The translations under genes were made by a program, and so were the position numbers. Of a DNA stretch of 64,000 bases, positions 49,501-60,020 are shown in pieces; within the stretch, counting starts at the first letter, position 1; each line of letters opens with the position of its first letter. The stretch is from assembly GCA_963931865.1 (NCBI GenBank), contig OZ007512.1:1841950-1905949 (forward strand), given 5' to 3'. The notes beneath the pieces are model-generated. The model was given only the letters and a program-made list of their open reading frames with translations, was not told where the DNA came from and did no database searches. This stretch comes from Axinella damicornis. Lineage: Eukaryota; Porifera; Demospongiae; Axinellida; Axinellidae.

Positions 49501-51796
49501 TTAAAATGTAGCAGGACCTTGGTAGATAGCTGCTCTACAAAGAGACAGATGGAATGGATTTCGTTTATCTTCAGGAGTAAACATTGAGTATTGTATTGTT
49601 TTAGTGACTGCTATGCATGTAGGAACCTCATTTGAGGTGAGCTTTAGCTTGCATCCCATCCAACAACAGCATTTGCAGTATTGTAATCTGATGGTTGAGA
49701 TTTGTCTCTGTTGCAAACAGGAGACAGGAATGAAATCAGATTTGCTTATAGCTCTTGTGCCATCTACTTCTACAAGTAGTATCGTAGATACCAGTATAAT
49801 AGTAGCCTCATTCCCAGGCCTAACTGTTCTTTAGTTTGGATTTGCAATAATACACGATGCTCTCCCATGGGGGTAGGCCATGGGAATGAGGCTACAGGAA
49901 ATTAATGTGCTACTGTAACTCTGTGAATTATTCTTGTGTCTGTTACAGTCGCTTGAAATTCAAGATGACCATGAAGCAGACAGTGCATTGCCTGGTATGA
50001 AAATAATGCATGTAAAACCACACAATTTATTAGTGATTACTGAGCCAAATTCTATTTATTGTTTCTTGTCATGATTCCAATAACTGCTCCTGCTCCTCCT
50101 CCTCCACACAATTCCCAGCATTAAATGCATAAAATGAAGAATGAAACTGGTAGTGTTCCCCGTAGTAAGGGTGCCCCCTGTATGTCGATGAAGTGTCATT
50201 TAGAGAGGCTAGGCACACTCCAGGCGTTAGAACACTGTCTTAAAGAACAGAAGCTCACGGAGATTTTCATACAACTTAGGGTGTAACTTGAGGCTATTTG
50301 CTACCCAAAAAATAGATCATCAAACACACTGTATTATTACAATGCATAGCATGGGTAGGACAGACCTGAGTGAGAAGTTACTCTTGCTTGAGTTAGCTAT
50401 AGGAAAATCTGTGGACTTCGGACTGCACAGCATATCAAGCACAAAGTACAAGCTTTGCTTGTTGAGTTTAGGGAATTTATCCTCATGACACTTTAGCGAT
50501 GGACTCACAAAAGACAATGGGCCGTGTCGTGTACTTATTGCATGCAATGAGTACACGACACGGCCCATTGTCTTTTGCTACTTGCCTGGGGACATAATAA
50601 TCTTCTCGTAATATTTATATTCGACTAACAGTGTATGTAACAAAGGAATCTGTAAAAGCTGGGTGTCGAAACCTGGGAACAAGGCTACAAAATCCATCAG
50701 CATTTGAAGATGAAACTGTTTATTAACCGAGATGTCTATTGCTGGAGCTGCACTCATAGCTATGAAATTTATTAGGTGTGAGAAGACTTTTGTTTGAAAA
50801 ACGAGATTCCTAAACAATTTGAATTGTGGCTATATAGTTCAAGTGGTTGATGTATAGGTCTACAGCATTCACAGGTGCCCACATTATTAACATGTGGCCA
50901 CAATGGGAGACAGGCTTCGATCCATAAGCATCCTGCATGATAGCACTTTCGAGTTAGAGTGTATGTTTCCTATAAGTTCAATGTTTTCTTATGCCTCCTC
51001 ACAATTTGTGAAGTATACTTGCAAATCAGTAAATTAGTTTGATCCTCGTTGATTGACGAATGTTTCTCTGTTGGACCAAGCAGATCAACCGACCTTGATC
51101 GAGTGTATCCGGTTTCGAGCAAAAGACAGAAGGATCAACATTCCCCAGGAGATCAGTGTTCAGTATCACCAGTTTGGTCTCTTTCTTCTAGAAGACGATA
51201 CTATGGCAAGGGTGAACTCTATAGCTCACAAACACAAGAATGATGCAGAACAAATCAATGGCGAGATCATCCAACAGTGGATTGCAGGCAGGGGTAAACG
51301 TCCCGTCACCTGGGAGACCCTCACTGAGGTGTTACGTGACTCAGAACTGACCACACTAGCTGGAGAGATTGAAGCTGTCAAATGTCTGCACAATTCAGAG
51401 CAAGGAGTATTACCTGATGGAGGTTTTGAACCTGATAAATTGTGTCAAGACTCAGTGGAACAGACAGTTGTTGCTAATGTGCCCACTGGGGACGTTGAAG
51501 GTTTGAAATGGAGAGACAGTGACATAGCTGCTAGAAACATTGTTGTTGGTGAATCTCTTGGAAATGGGTCCGCTAGACCGCAAGGTGCCGATCCCAAATT
51601 GGAACAGAAGTTCTCTGTTGCAGACGTTGAAACTGTTACGGAAGATTCAGAAGTTTGCAAAGAATCAGCAGAGAAAGTAAATGTCACCGAATACAAAGGA
51701 CCAGGAGTATTAAAGTGTGAAGGTTCAGAACAGGAGGCAATGGCTGAAATGAGCAGTGGTTCTCGTGGGGTGGGTGGGACAGACAAAACACTGTGA
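37511..51796 (+). CDS. Ankyrin gene 2: giant ANK-Roc-COR-Death protein, modelled 4224 aa
   Basis: Exons 37511-49426, 49949-49994 and 51084-51796 join in phase. The ATG gives METQLLQACTGGD, matching paralogues. Around 90 ankyrin units fill residues 1 to about 3270, with Cys-rich ends (CNCDPQC, CKCNPH). Near residue 3129 a hydrophobic segment (MLSWFFQAVIHPILLIS) interrupts them. Roc: P-loop GDPLAGKSS at 3298, DFAGQQEF near 3355, VGSHADQL near 3420. The COR-like region extends to CGRNPLDL at the end of exon 1. Exon 2 is an acidic linker. Exon 3 encodes the Death domain (PTLIECIRF to TLAGEIEAVKC) and a 150-residue polar tail without recognised motifs. Likely a GTP-switched scaffold that recruits partners through Death and ankyrin surfaces. 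The coding sequence is intact despite extreme repetition. Terminal exons could have alternatives that I cannot see. Confidence 0.85.
38160..41170 (+). repeat. 2139-bp in-frame tandem duplication in gene 2
   Basis: Sequence at 38160-39030 reappears at 40299-41169 (offset 2139 bp = 713 codons) with only a handful of changes; the weaker match continues on both sides with the same offset. Shorter related blocks start every 915-1224 bp between 37.6 and 42.3 kb. It is the main reason gene 2 is so much longer than gene 1. Confidence 0.9.
43040..44340 (+). repeat. 306-bp in-frame repeats in gene 2 (about four units)
   Basis: Three-ankyrin units of 102 codons (GYTPLHSAASNGHLAVLKY...) repeat with a 306-bp period; copies starting near 43346, 43652 and 43958 are close to identical. 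Confidence 0.92.
49803..49894. mobile_element. Fold-back element in intron 1 of gene 2
   Basis: TAGCCTCATTCCCAGGCC at the left and CATGGGAATGAGGCTA at the right; a TAGCCTCGTTCCCAG family member sitting between exons 1 and 2. Confidence 0.8.
50507..50576. repeat. 70-bp near-perfect palindrome in intron 2 of gene 2
   Basis: Arms CAAAAGACAATGGGCCGTGT onward and their inverse, with a TATTGCATGCAATG centre; only one mismatched pair was seen. It forms a cruciform in DNA or a 30-plus-bp hairpin in the pre-mRNA. No tRNA or known RNA features. Confidence 0.95.
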
Positions 51797-52402
51797 GCAG
51801 ACACATCTACAACATTCACACAACCACACATTAATTTTGTTGTTTTATTCTTTGTCCATTTTGCCTGTGATGTTTTTTTTGTAGCAAGCTGCTAATTTTT
51901 TAGCTGCCTTTCTTAGCGTTTCTATGATTATGGACCTGTTTAGACCTGTTTAGCTATAGGAGCCAGATTATCTGAGGGTTTTTTTTCCTTAGCCAAGTTG
52001 GCGAGGTTTTCCCCTGGCACATTGTGTGGACCCACAGTGGCCTAAATTTAGACAAGTAGCTACTATGTTTGTAGTGATTGGTCCCTGGCTCTCTCTGTTG
52101 TAGAAAATCCACTTCACATGCAAAACATTCAGCAATATGATTTTTTGATCCACACTTCAATTGTTGATGAAATGTTGACTCCATACTACAAGTACAAACT
52201 TTCTTTCCCTAAATTCTACACTACAGGCAATGGGATGGGACTGAGCATGGGTAATGACATTAAATTTTGTCCTTGTTTCTTAGCTTTTCGAGAGGTTGAA
52301 TAATGTGACAGGAGGAACAAAATATAAAACAGAATAATTATATGATATAAACGAAGCTATTAGGACAAGAAAGTTACAGTAATGAGTGAAAGTCATGCGG
52401 CC
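51797..52402. other. 3' flank of gene 2
   Basis: Contains the block at 51975-52105 shared with the 3' flank of gene 1. No gene is recognised. Confidence 0.6.
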
Positions 52403-53332
52403 TCAGGGAAGCCCATGGCGTCCAGGCTCCTGGCACTTCCCAGCACAGCGGTTGAATTCCTCCTCTGCACAGCCACTGGCAGACGCTGGATGAGATAGCC
52501 CGTAAGAGTTCTCATCGGCGGACACCTGCTGATAGATCTGTTTGTGTAACTATGACCGTAGGTTGCATGCAGTACCGCACATGTAGTTTCCGGCAGCTAG
52601 CCAGCTATAGCACTGGACTAAAATTTGAAATGCCTATGTGTCCTACTGCAGTGGAGGTGTATGTTTAATGCACCTATCAGGGTAGAGCCAAGTTTTAATA
52701 AGGAAAAATCTGGCTCTATCCTGCACCTGACAGGTATGGAAAAAGTCTTCTGTGCTGCAGTAGGTAAGACACAATAGGAAATTCACGGTCCAGAGTAGCT
52801 GGCGAATAGTGTGTTCTCGGGTATTAGTTGTGGATTTTCAGTTATAAATATGCGTAGCCTCGTAGCTAAAATATGCGCTATGCGCGGCCGCATGCCAATT
52901 AATGAAGCTATACGGAAGTCACATGATCATGATTACTGGCCTTCGTGATCAATTATTGAGTCACTGAATACGGTCTATACTCAGCGGGACTCGGCAAGCC
53001 GGGCAACTGAGGAGACAACATTTTACTGAGGTAATTTCTCGCTGTTTATAGTACCGAGCTAGGTCTTTAAGGTCTTCTGAGACATTAATTTTATCGTAGC
53101 TAGCTATAGCTTTGATACTAGCTAAGTATATTATCCTGTGATCAGAGTGTCGTCTCACGCATGTCCACTGAATAAACTCACCCCAATGCCTGTCCTGTCG
53201 AGTACTCCAGCATGAACTGTATGCACACATAAGGTAGATCGTGATCCTAACCACTCCCACTCCGTAGATGCAGCCGGAGAGTCCGACTGTGCAAGAGTAG
53301 ACAACCTGTGCATATGCGGTTAAGCGAGCCAC
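52403..53332 (-). CDS. Weak candidate: two-exon minus-strand gene, about 102 aa
   Basis: Exon 1 (53332 down to 53159) opens MARLTAYAQVVYSCTV, has one hydrophobic stretch (CIYGVGVVRITIYLMCAYSS) and ends WTC before GTGAGA. Exon 2 (52537 down to 52403) follows CAG, reads IYQQVSADENSYGLSHP then GCAEEEFNRCAGKCQEPGR and a TGA. The phases fit (0/0). There is no homology that I recognise, the acceptor lacks a good pyrimidine tract, and other exons could lie between. Either exon alone would be unconvincing. Confidence 0.25.
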
Positions 53333-54259
53333 TAGCTAGTCATGGAACCAGACCCTATGCACAGAGGAAGGTTCCACTGTGTGGGTCACTGGCAATAGCA
53401 CACATACCATTGATAGTCTCAGCTTCAAACACGTGGAGGGAAATTTGTACGCTTAGTGTCATAGTGACGTTTGGGGGAGGGGGTTGGAGGGTGACGTTTA
53501 TGATATGCAACCGCGTGCACGTGCAGGCTTAGTCTTGTGAGGGTGTGATGTTTGAAGGGGGGGGGGGGGGGAGGTCTGACTTTAAAACCATTATGATGCT
53601 AATAATGCCCCTGGTATGGTGAATTAGCATAACATCTAGTCACCAACACTGAAGCGTGGTGAAATCCCATTTCCATGACATCATAAAGTGTGAGGATGTA
53701 AATGAACAGAAGTCTCTTAAACAGCTACTGTACCAAGTCCTCAGCCTTCATGATCCTCTTCATCAGGGAACGGAAAATGGTCATACGCAATCAAACTTGT
53801 AGCAAACGTAGTATTCAGGGTGTGTACTGTTAGTAATAAGGTGGGAAACTCACATCGTATACCTAAAACGTATATTCTCATACTTGGTGGTATACGTATA
53901 TTGAGCTCAATGAAGTAACTGTACATACAGCATACAGTAGTTAGCTAATTGGATAATATTGTTCGCTGCTGGTTACCGATCCATATTAGAACTGCTCTGT
54001 GGTGTGGTAGCCTCGTTCTCAGGTCTTCTCCCCCCAGCTGCTTGTAGTGCTATCGTGGGAGTACTGCAAGCAACAAACGCTGGGGTGAGAAGGCCTGGGA
54101 ACGAGGCTATGGTGTGGTACATATTGTATTAACAGATAATTAATTAGATTGCAACTTCATTAACCCCAACAGCACTGCAAGCAACTCTGTTCATTGAACT
54201 GGTTCAGAAAGCAGAAGGATTGACAAACTGAGAAGTCTCACTAACTGTACTGTAACGTT
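53333..54259. other. Upstream region of ankyrin gene 3
   Basis: A 15-G run is at 53557-53571 and a fold-back at 54008-54109. Unlike genes 1, 2 and 4, no copy of the leader cassette is visible here or elsewhere between 51.8 and 54.2 kb. Confidence 0.55.
54008..54109. mobile_element. Fold-back element, TAGCCTCGTTCTCAG end
   Basis: Left TAGCCTCGTTCTCAGG, right CCTGGGAACGAGGCTA; inner GTAGTGCT/TACTGCAAGC-type stem. Family member 150 bp before gene 3. Confidence 0.8.
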
Positions 54260-55204
54260 ATGGGCTCAGATACTGAGTCACAACTGATCCAAGTTTGCTT
54301 GGATGGTGACCTGCTAACTCTCAAAATCCTCATCACCGAGCAAGGTTTGAATCCCAGTGACGTGAAAGATATTTCAGGCTTCACACCACTGCATCTTGCG
54401 TGTAAGCATGGACATCTTGACATTACCCAGTATCTTATTAAAGAACAGAACTGCGATCCGGAAAGTACAACCCCTAATGGCCGCACTCCTCTTCACTTTG
54501 CCTGCAAGAGTGGACATCTATGTATTGTGAAGTGTCTCATAACAGAGCACAAGTGCAATCCACACTGCACTGACAATGATGGCTACACTCTACTACATGC
54601 AGCCAGCGAAAGTGGTAACATTGATTTTGTGCAGAGAAGCAAGTCCTCAGCAATAGCTTCTAAGTCCGATTTCAGTTTACAAGGCACTCTATTTTGGTTC
54701 TGGCAAACAATCATTTACCTAATCATGATGCTGACACAGCTATTTCAGAGAAGTACCACCTCTGTTTCAGAGCCTAACCTGTTGTGTCAACGCAAAGTTG
54801 CATCTTTGAATAGTGAGTGCCTAACCCGCCATCTTGATGTTGTCAAATACCTCATCACTGAACACAAGTGCAGTCCACAGTGTACGGATGATGAGGGACG
54901 AATGCCGCTACATTATGCTTGCGCAAGTGGCAAACTTGATATAGTACAGTATTTACTCAGTGACGACGTCAGTAACCTAGGCAATGCTACACAATTGGGA
55001 GATACTCCTCTGCACATTGCTTGCAAACACAACCAACTGGAAGTTGTACAATTCCTTCTCTCAACTGGAATGAGTGATCCACTGTGTCGGAATGCAGAAG
55101 GATTGACACCGCTGACTATTGCAACTTCAGAGGAAATTAGGGACCTGCTTGACTACCAATGCAAAGAAGATCACCTCCTCAAATCAACAGTAAAGGTATT
55201 TGTT

Positions 55205-55234
55205 CTTGGAGATCATTTAGCAGGAAAGAGTTCG
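55205..55234 (+). other. Roc P-loop of gene 3
   Basis: LGDHLAGKSS keeps Gly, Lys and Ser of the nucleotide-binding loop, so decay has not yet reached the GTPase core. Confidence 0.85.
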
Positions 55235-57221
55235 CTAACAAAAGCTCTTCAGAATAACCCTGGCTTTCTCAGTTCACTAACTGGCCGATTTCAGGAGGTT
55301 CGAGGAGTGAAGCATCAAACAAATGGAATTGATTCGTTTAGTTTCAGTAGCGATATCTTTGGCAACGTGGTGTTTTACGACTTTGCAGGCCAGCGAGAAT
55401 TCCACATGATCCATGCAGATATCCTCTCTGCTCACAAAGCCGTGGGAGGAGTCTTTGTAGTTGTGGTGAACATTGCACAATCTGACGACGATATTTGCAG
55501 CAGTCTACAATACTGGGTGTCGTTCATCCAGGAGTGTTGTGCCGACAGTGAAATGGTACCTCACATCATAGTTGTTGGGAGCCATGCAGACATGGCAGAT
55601 GTTGACCACGCACACACCCTAATACAGAAAATGTGTCCTGAGCATTGTAATCAAACCTACGAACCCCAGTTCATTGTATGCTTGGACAGTACAAAGCGTT
55701 TCTCGTCTGGCCTACATCGCCTTCACTCCTGTCTGAAAGAGAGCTGTGACTCTATCAGAGAAAATGCAGGGGAGATTGACAAACACTGCTATGCTCTGCA
55801 TACATACGTTCGAAAAAACTATGCCAATGTGTGTGCCACTCTTGGGGATATCTGTTCAGGTCTTGAGGGGAATTCGTACTTGCTTCCGAGTGACCCGATT
55901 GAATTGCTACCACTGGTCCAGATTCTGCATGACAGGGGCCGAGTTGTTTTTCTGAAGAATGACCGTGACTTGGTTTATAGTTGGGTTATTACTAACATTA
56001 CATCATTGCTTGAAACGGTTGTAGGGAGCAAATTGTTTTCTCCGCATAACTTCCGACAGTGTTGTTTACAAGGCAGCACTGGTGTTGTTCCAAGGTCCAG
56101 GATTTGTGAAGCCTTTCCCGAACTTGATACCGATATGATCATCCGATTTCTAGAGCACTTTGAGTTCTGCCACCAAGTTGACGGGCACTGGATTGATAGG
56201 ACTGAATTGGTGCGGTCACCTGAAGAAGGCGCCGATGAGGACTACTACTTCTTTCCTGCTCTAAGAACGTCCGAAAAACCTAACAAACTTTCTCCTGAAA
56301 GTTTGTACTACTGCGGCTGGTTCATGCATTCCTCAGCAAAGCACCAATTCTTCACAGTGCAATTTCTCCAATCCTTGCTGCTCCGAATTGCCTTCCGTTT
56401 TGCTCAAACGAATCATGAGGATGAAGACATGCCAATCACCAGCAAGAAGACAATCCAAACTCTTAGACGAAGGTTTGAAATGTGGACGAATGGGATCACA
56501 TGACACGACGCATGTGGAGTATCAACTTACGTTGAAGTTAAAGATTTGAAAACAGTGATGCTATTTGTATCGTTTGTCAAAGGTAGTGAGGTTCATAGCG
56601 TCAGGCTTCGTACACGGTTGATCAAGACTATCCTATTAGCAAAGGGTGAGTTTTGTCCAGGTGTTGAAGTAGAGGAATGCATAATGAATTCTGAAGTGAA
56701 ATGTGATGAACTTCTTCAAGCAGTTAAGGAATGTCCACGCAGCCTCAAGTACAGCCTCGAGTACGTCAGTGACAGGATTTCTTCAAGGAGTACTGAAGAT
56801 CACCCGGACATCACACTTGTAAACCCTGATGGCAGTCCGGGGAAGCAAGTTTCAGAGATCCTCTATTTTGAACCATACACTCTGCTCACCTCGGATCTTA
56901 TAACAGAACAATTTTCAGAGGAGAACACTGACCGCATTGTGTCGGATGCCTTCTTATCAAAACTAGCTAATCGCCTATGTTTATACAATAATAGTTTGGT
57001 AAAAATTCTCAATCTGCAACCAAGACTTGTGGGTGCCACGCTAAGGAGGGATACGTATGCACTGGGCAGACTTGATGAAACTTCCAAGTTGAGGCTGCAG
57101 TGTACACATATAGCTATTTGAAACTTGGATAGAAGCATCTGAATCACCTACCACCTACAGGAAGCTGAGAAGACGGCTGGACAAACACAGCATCTTCTGT
57201 GGGAGAAACCCGCTGGATCTG

Positions 57222-57789
57222 GTACGTTCCTTCAAGAATGACATATCAGGTCACAGGAAAAACTACCTGTAAACACAGGACTGTCAGCTCCGTGATCACA
57301 CCGTCTGCTTGCTTGTGCGTTCAAGTCCGTGGTGGGAACACTTTGAATATTACATGATTTCCTGCATATTACGGGCATGCCTCTAATCAGTGGACACTTC
57401 AAGTGTTCCCACACGGACTCGAACGTTGAGCGGGCAGTGTTGATGCCGAGCAGCTCTGATGGTTACGGTGCCTGCCTGTGCAGTCCCATATCTGCAGGTA
57501 GTAGTATTATACCTGCTTTGTAGTGAGGCATAGCTGCAAACTGTGTGTATTGATTAGCATGCACTTGACTTCAACGCTAGCAAATTAAACCTATAGCTAC
57601 TGAAATGCAGCAGCATTGAATTCTTATAGACAAAACAGTACACAACTGTTACATGGATACCTGCGCTGGTGTTGTTCACTTAACTGCATTTTCTTAGTCA
57701 TAATTACAGGCTCTTGATGCAAGGCTAGGGACTCGAACCATTACCTACCATACAGCCATTATAATTATCACCGTTATTATTTTTTTCAG
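57222..57789. other. Intron 1 of gene 3; inverted arms
   Basis: An imperfect inverted repeat is at about 57312-57430 (CGTTCAAGTCCGTGGTGGGAA / TTCCCACACGGACTCGAACG type arms). The duplicate of window position 1 begins at 57652. Confidence 0.6.
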
Positions 57790-58054
57790 GCTCGAGACAA
57801 AAATGAACGTGTGGGTGCTGATTTCCTTCATCAACCCATATACTCAGTAAGTCCAGCAGTCAAAGATGACACATTTCTCTTTCTATGATCCGCAGCCTGA
57901 TGTTTCTCTTTCTATCATCCCTAGTCTGATGACAGTGGAAGCGAGCATGAAGATGAACGTCAAAATCCTTGTGGCAGTTCATCACCTGGTATGGTTGATT
58001 CATGTGTTACAATTATGGGCCACATCAACCATTGTAAGGGTACCATTTGAGGGA

Positions 58055-58077
58055 GGGGGGGGGGGGGGGGGGGGGGG
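58055..58077 (+). repeat. Poly-G run, 23 G, in intron 3 of gene 3
   Basis: Homologous in position to the run at 387-422, preceded by GGGA. Confidence 0.95.
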
Positions 58078-58166
58078 AGAGGGATGAAAACTCCACTATT
58101 ATAACTATTGTCCCCTCCTTACTTTGTCATGCTATGATATCCCCCCCTTCCCAAGGAGATACACTT

Positions 58167-58396
58167 GTGAACGGATCAAGTAAAAATGGAACCTTAGGCA
58201 CAGTCAAATGTGGGGAATTGTCCAAATTGCTTAAAAATGGATTAAAACTTGTGCACCCCCTTCGAAGAAATGCCTGAAAATTGGAGAAACTCAATTCTTG
58301 GAGATATTCTGAAACATATTTAGAATCAATTCCCATTTCAGGGGGGCGCAAAGTGGGATGTGTGCCTAAGGTTCCATTTTTACTTGATCTGTTCAC
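58167..58396. mobile_element. 230-bp inverted-repeat element inside gene 3's last intron
   Basis: Terminal arms of about 36 bp with one mismatch (GTGAACGGATCAAGTAAAAA at the left, TTTTTACTTGATCTGTTCAC at the right), flanked by ACTT on both sides (58163-58166, 58397-58400). The homologous intron at the left edge lacks it, so insertion postdates the duplication or it was lost there. Confidence 0.9.
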
Positions 58397-59523
58397 ACTT
58401 GCTTATGTTGTTATATTTAACCTCCCACAGATGACCAAGCCGATCGACCAACTCTGGCCAAGTGTGTCTCGTTCGAGGGAAGAGAGAAGTCTATATTAAA
58501 CATTCCCCAGCAGGTTGGGACAAAGTACTACGACTTTGGCCTCTTTCTTCTGGAGGATAACAGGATCCATGCTATCGCTTACAAATATATGAATGATGCT
58601 GAACAAATTAATTGTGAGGTCCTTCGACAGTGGATTGCTGACAGGGGCAAGCATCCCGTCACCTGGGAGACCCTGACTGGAGTCCTGCATGACATTGAAC
58701 TCGTCACATTAGCTAGAGAGATTGAAGCTGTCAAGTGTTGTGAAGTCTGAACTAATAAACTAGTGAAACGTCGGAATGGTTGGATGCATGGAGAGGGTGG
58801 CAGTGACGATCGACATGCAAGAGATTAGTATGACAGACTGGCTGAACAAAATTTAATGTTGCCTTTATTTTGTGTAATGCCAAAACTTTTAGCTGCATTG
58901 TCACTGACTGTTTGGGGGGGTGTGTCATTGGCCAACATGCAGTCTACCACATAGCTACATGTTCAAGTGCATGCAGCCCTAGTCTCGGCCCCAGACCCAA
59001 ACCCATGCATATATGTGCACCCCAGCACGGATCACATCTAGTTGAACTATAGCTTCACCTTTTGGTAGTGTGAAAGGTCTCCTAGGCCTCAGCTAACCCC
59101 ATGCTCATAAAAGTGGGCTTGCCCATTATTGCTATATACTGTGGTTTCACAACTTTCCACGTACAGGGGGTTTCCCTAGTATGAAGAGTGCAACGTTGGT
59201 GTTAGTTTATGATTTCAAGTGAGTATGATAGAGACTAATTATAAAAGAGGTCGACTAAAAACACTGAAAAAGTCTTTCTTTTTTTCCTAATAATCAATCG
59301 ATCACTGTTTTCACCAAACTATACCAACGTTGCACTCATTGACTAACACGTTGTTGCTTTGAATGTCGAAATGATTCAAGATTATGATTTTCTCATAATC
59401 CAACTATTGCCATGCAATTACACTTGTGCCTTTGTGGGAGGAATATCGTCATTGATGGAGTAAAGGATCGACCACAACAGACATGCTGTTAGCATAGATA
59501 TAAGTGTCTTATATCTATGCTGT

Positions 59524-59637
59524 TAGTCTCGTTCCCAGACCCAAACAACCCCAGCGAAGACCGTTTGCAGTATCCCGCGAGATGCTGCAAGCGATCTTCA
59601 CAGGGGTTGTTTGGGTGAATGGTCTGGGAACGAGCTA
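59524..59637. mobile_element. Fold-back element with TAGTCTCGTTCCCAG end
   Basis: Arms TAGTCTCGTTCCCAGACC and GGTCTGGGAACGAGCTA, with CAAACAACCCC / GGGGTTGTTTG inside. Confidence 0.85.
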
Positions 59638-59672
59638 GACTAACACGCTGTTGACTGGAGGGTCACACCCCC

Positions 59673-59762
59673 TAGCCTCGTTCCCAGTCCCACGCCCAGC
59701 TTTTCGTCGCGGATCCTTTTGCAAGCGACGAAAAGCTGGGCGTGGGACTGGGAACGAGGCTA
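59673..59762. mobile_element. Fold-back element, near-perfect
   Basis: TAGCCTCGTTCCCAGTCCCA at the left and its inverse at the right; the inner stem CGCCCAGCTTTTCGTCGC is matched exactly. Youngest-looking member, sister to 61087. Confidence 0.9.
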
Positions 59763-59801
59763 TACACACCCCGGGCCCCTGCATGATTCCCTGAACAGAC
59801 G

Positions 59802-60020
59802 CACGTGAGCCACGCCCCTTTTCATGACTGTGCCTTGACCCGTACGTGTACACTGCTGCTAAAGACAACGACAACTCGAGCACTGCGATTAGTACTACTG
59901 CTAGTTGAGTAGCGTGTAGACCCCGCTGAGGCAGGGTGCGGTAGCACCTGATCTCTCCGCGCGGTCAGTGTTCTGACTGGGACGGTGGAGACGCCTGGTC
60001 TGACCTCAAGATTTATTGTA
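59802..60020 (+). promoter_or_regulatory. Leader cassette D
   Basis: CACGTGAGCCACGCCCC, ACTCGAGCACTGCGATTAGT, a GGTGC-GGTA-GCACC hairpin (same stem, different loop), CTCTCCGCGCGG, GACTGGGACGGTGGA, and TTATTGTA|GTAAGTGAAC (donor 60021). The best acceptor is TTCTTGCAG|GATAACA at 62362/62363 before ankyrin gene 4, giving an intron of 2.3 kb. Confidence 0.6.

Larger units (their letters stand above)
54260..58750 (+). pseudogene. Ankyrin gene 3: short ANK-Roc-COR-Death gene with one stop and one frameshift
   Basis: Start MGSDTESQLIQVCLDGD aligns with paralogues. Only about seven ankyrin units are present, split by a hydrophobic insert near 54688-54750 (LFWFWQTIIYLIMMLTQLF). Roc: P-loop GDHLAGKSS at residue 317, DFAGQREF near 374, VGSHADMA near 438. 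In the COR-like region the codon for a conserved Trp (NGINWHD in gene 1, NGITWSD in gene 2) is TGA at 56501-56503; the frame then continues normally. Near 57107-57118 extra bases shift the frame just before TWIEA, after which homology resumes to CGRNPLDL (57221). Exons 57790-57846, 57925-57988 and 58431-58750 (linker, linker, Death) are intact. Otherwise well-preserved sequence means the damage is recent, or one of the two changes is a sequencing or allele effect. Confidence 0.85.
57652..58750 (+). repeat. Segmental duplication, right copy (pair of 1-911)
   Basis: Matches the left-edge block including introns. The acceptor region before the third exon is doubled here (two CTTTCTATGATCC/CTTTCTATCATCC blocks at about 57872-57924), and the intronic poly-G is 23 rather than 36. 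Confidence 0.9.
58751..59801. other. 3' flank of gene 3 and spacer; two fold-backs
   Basis: No gene is recognised. Holds fold-backs at 59524-59637 and 59673-59762. Confidence 0.55.
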
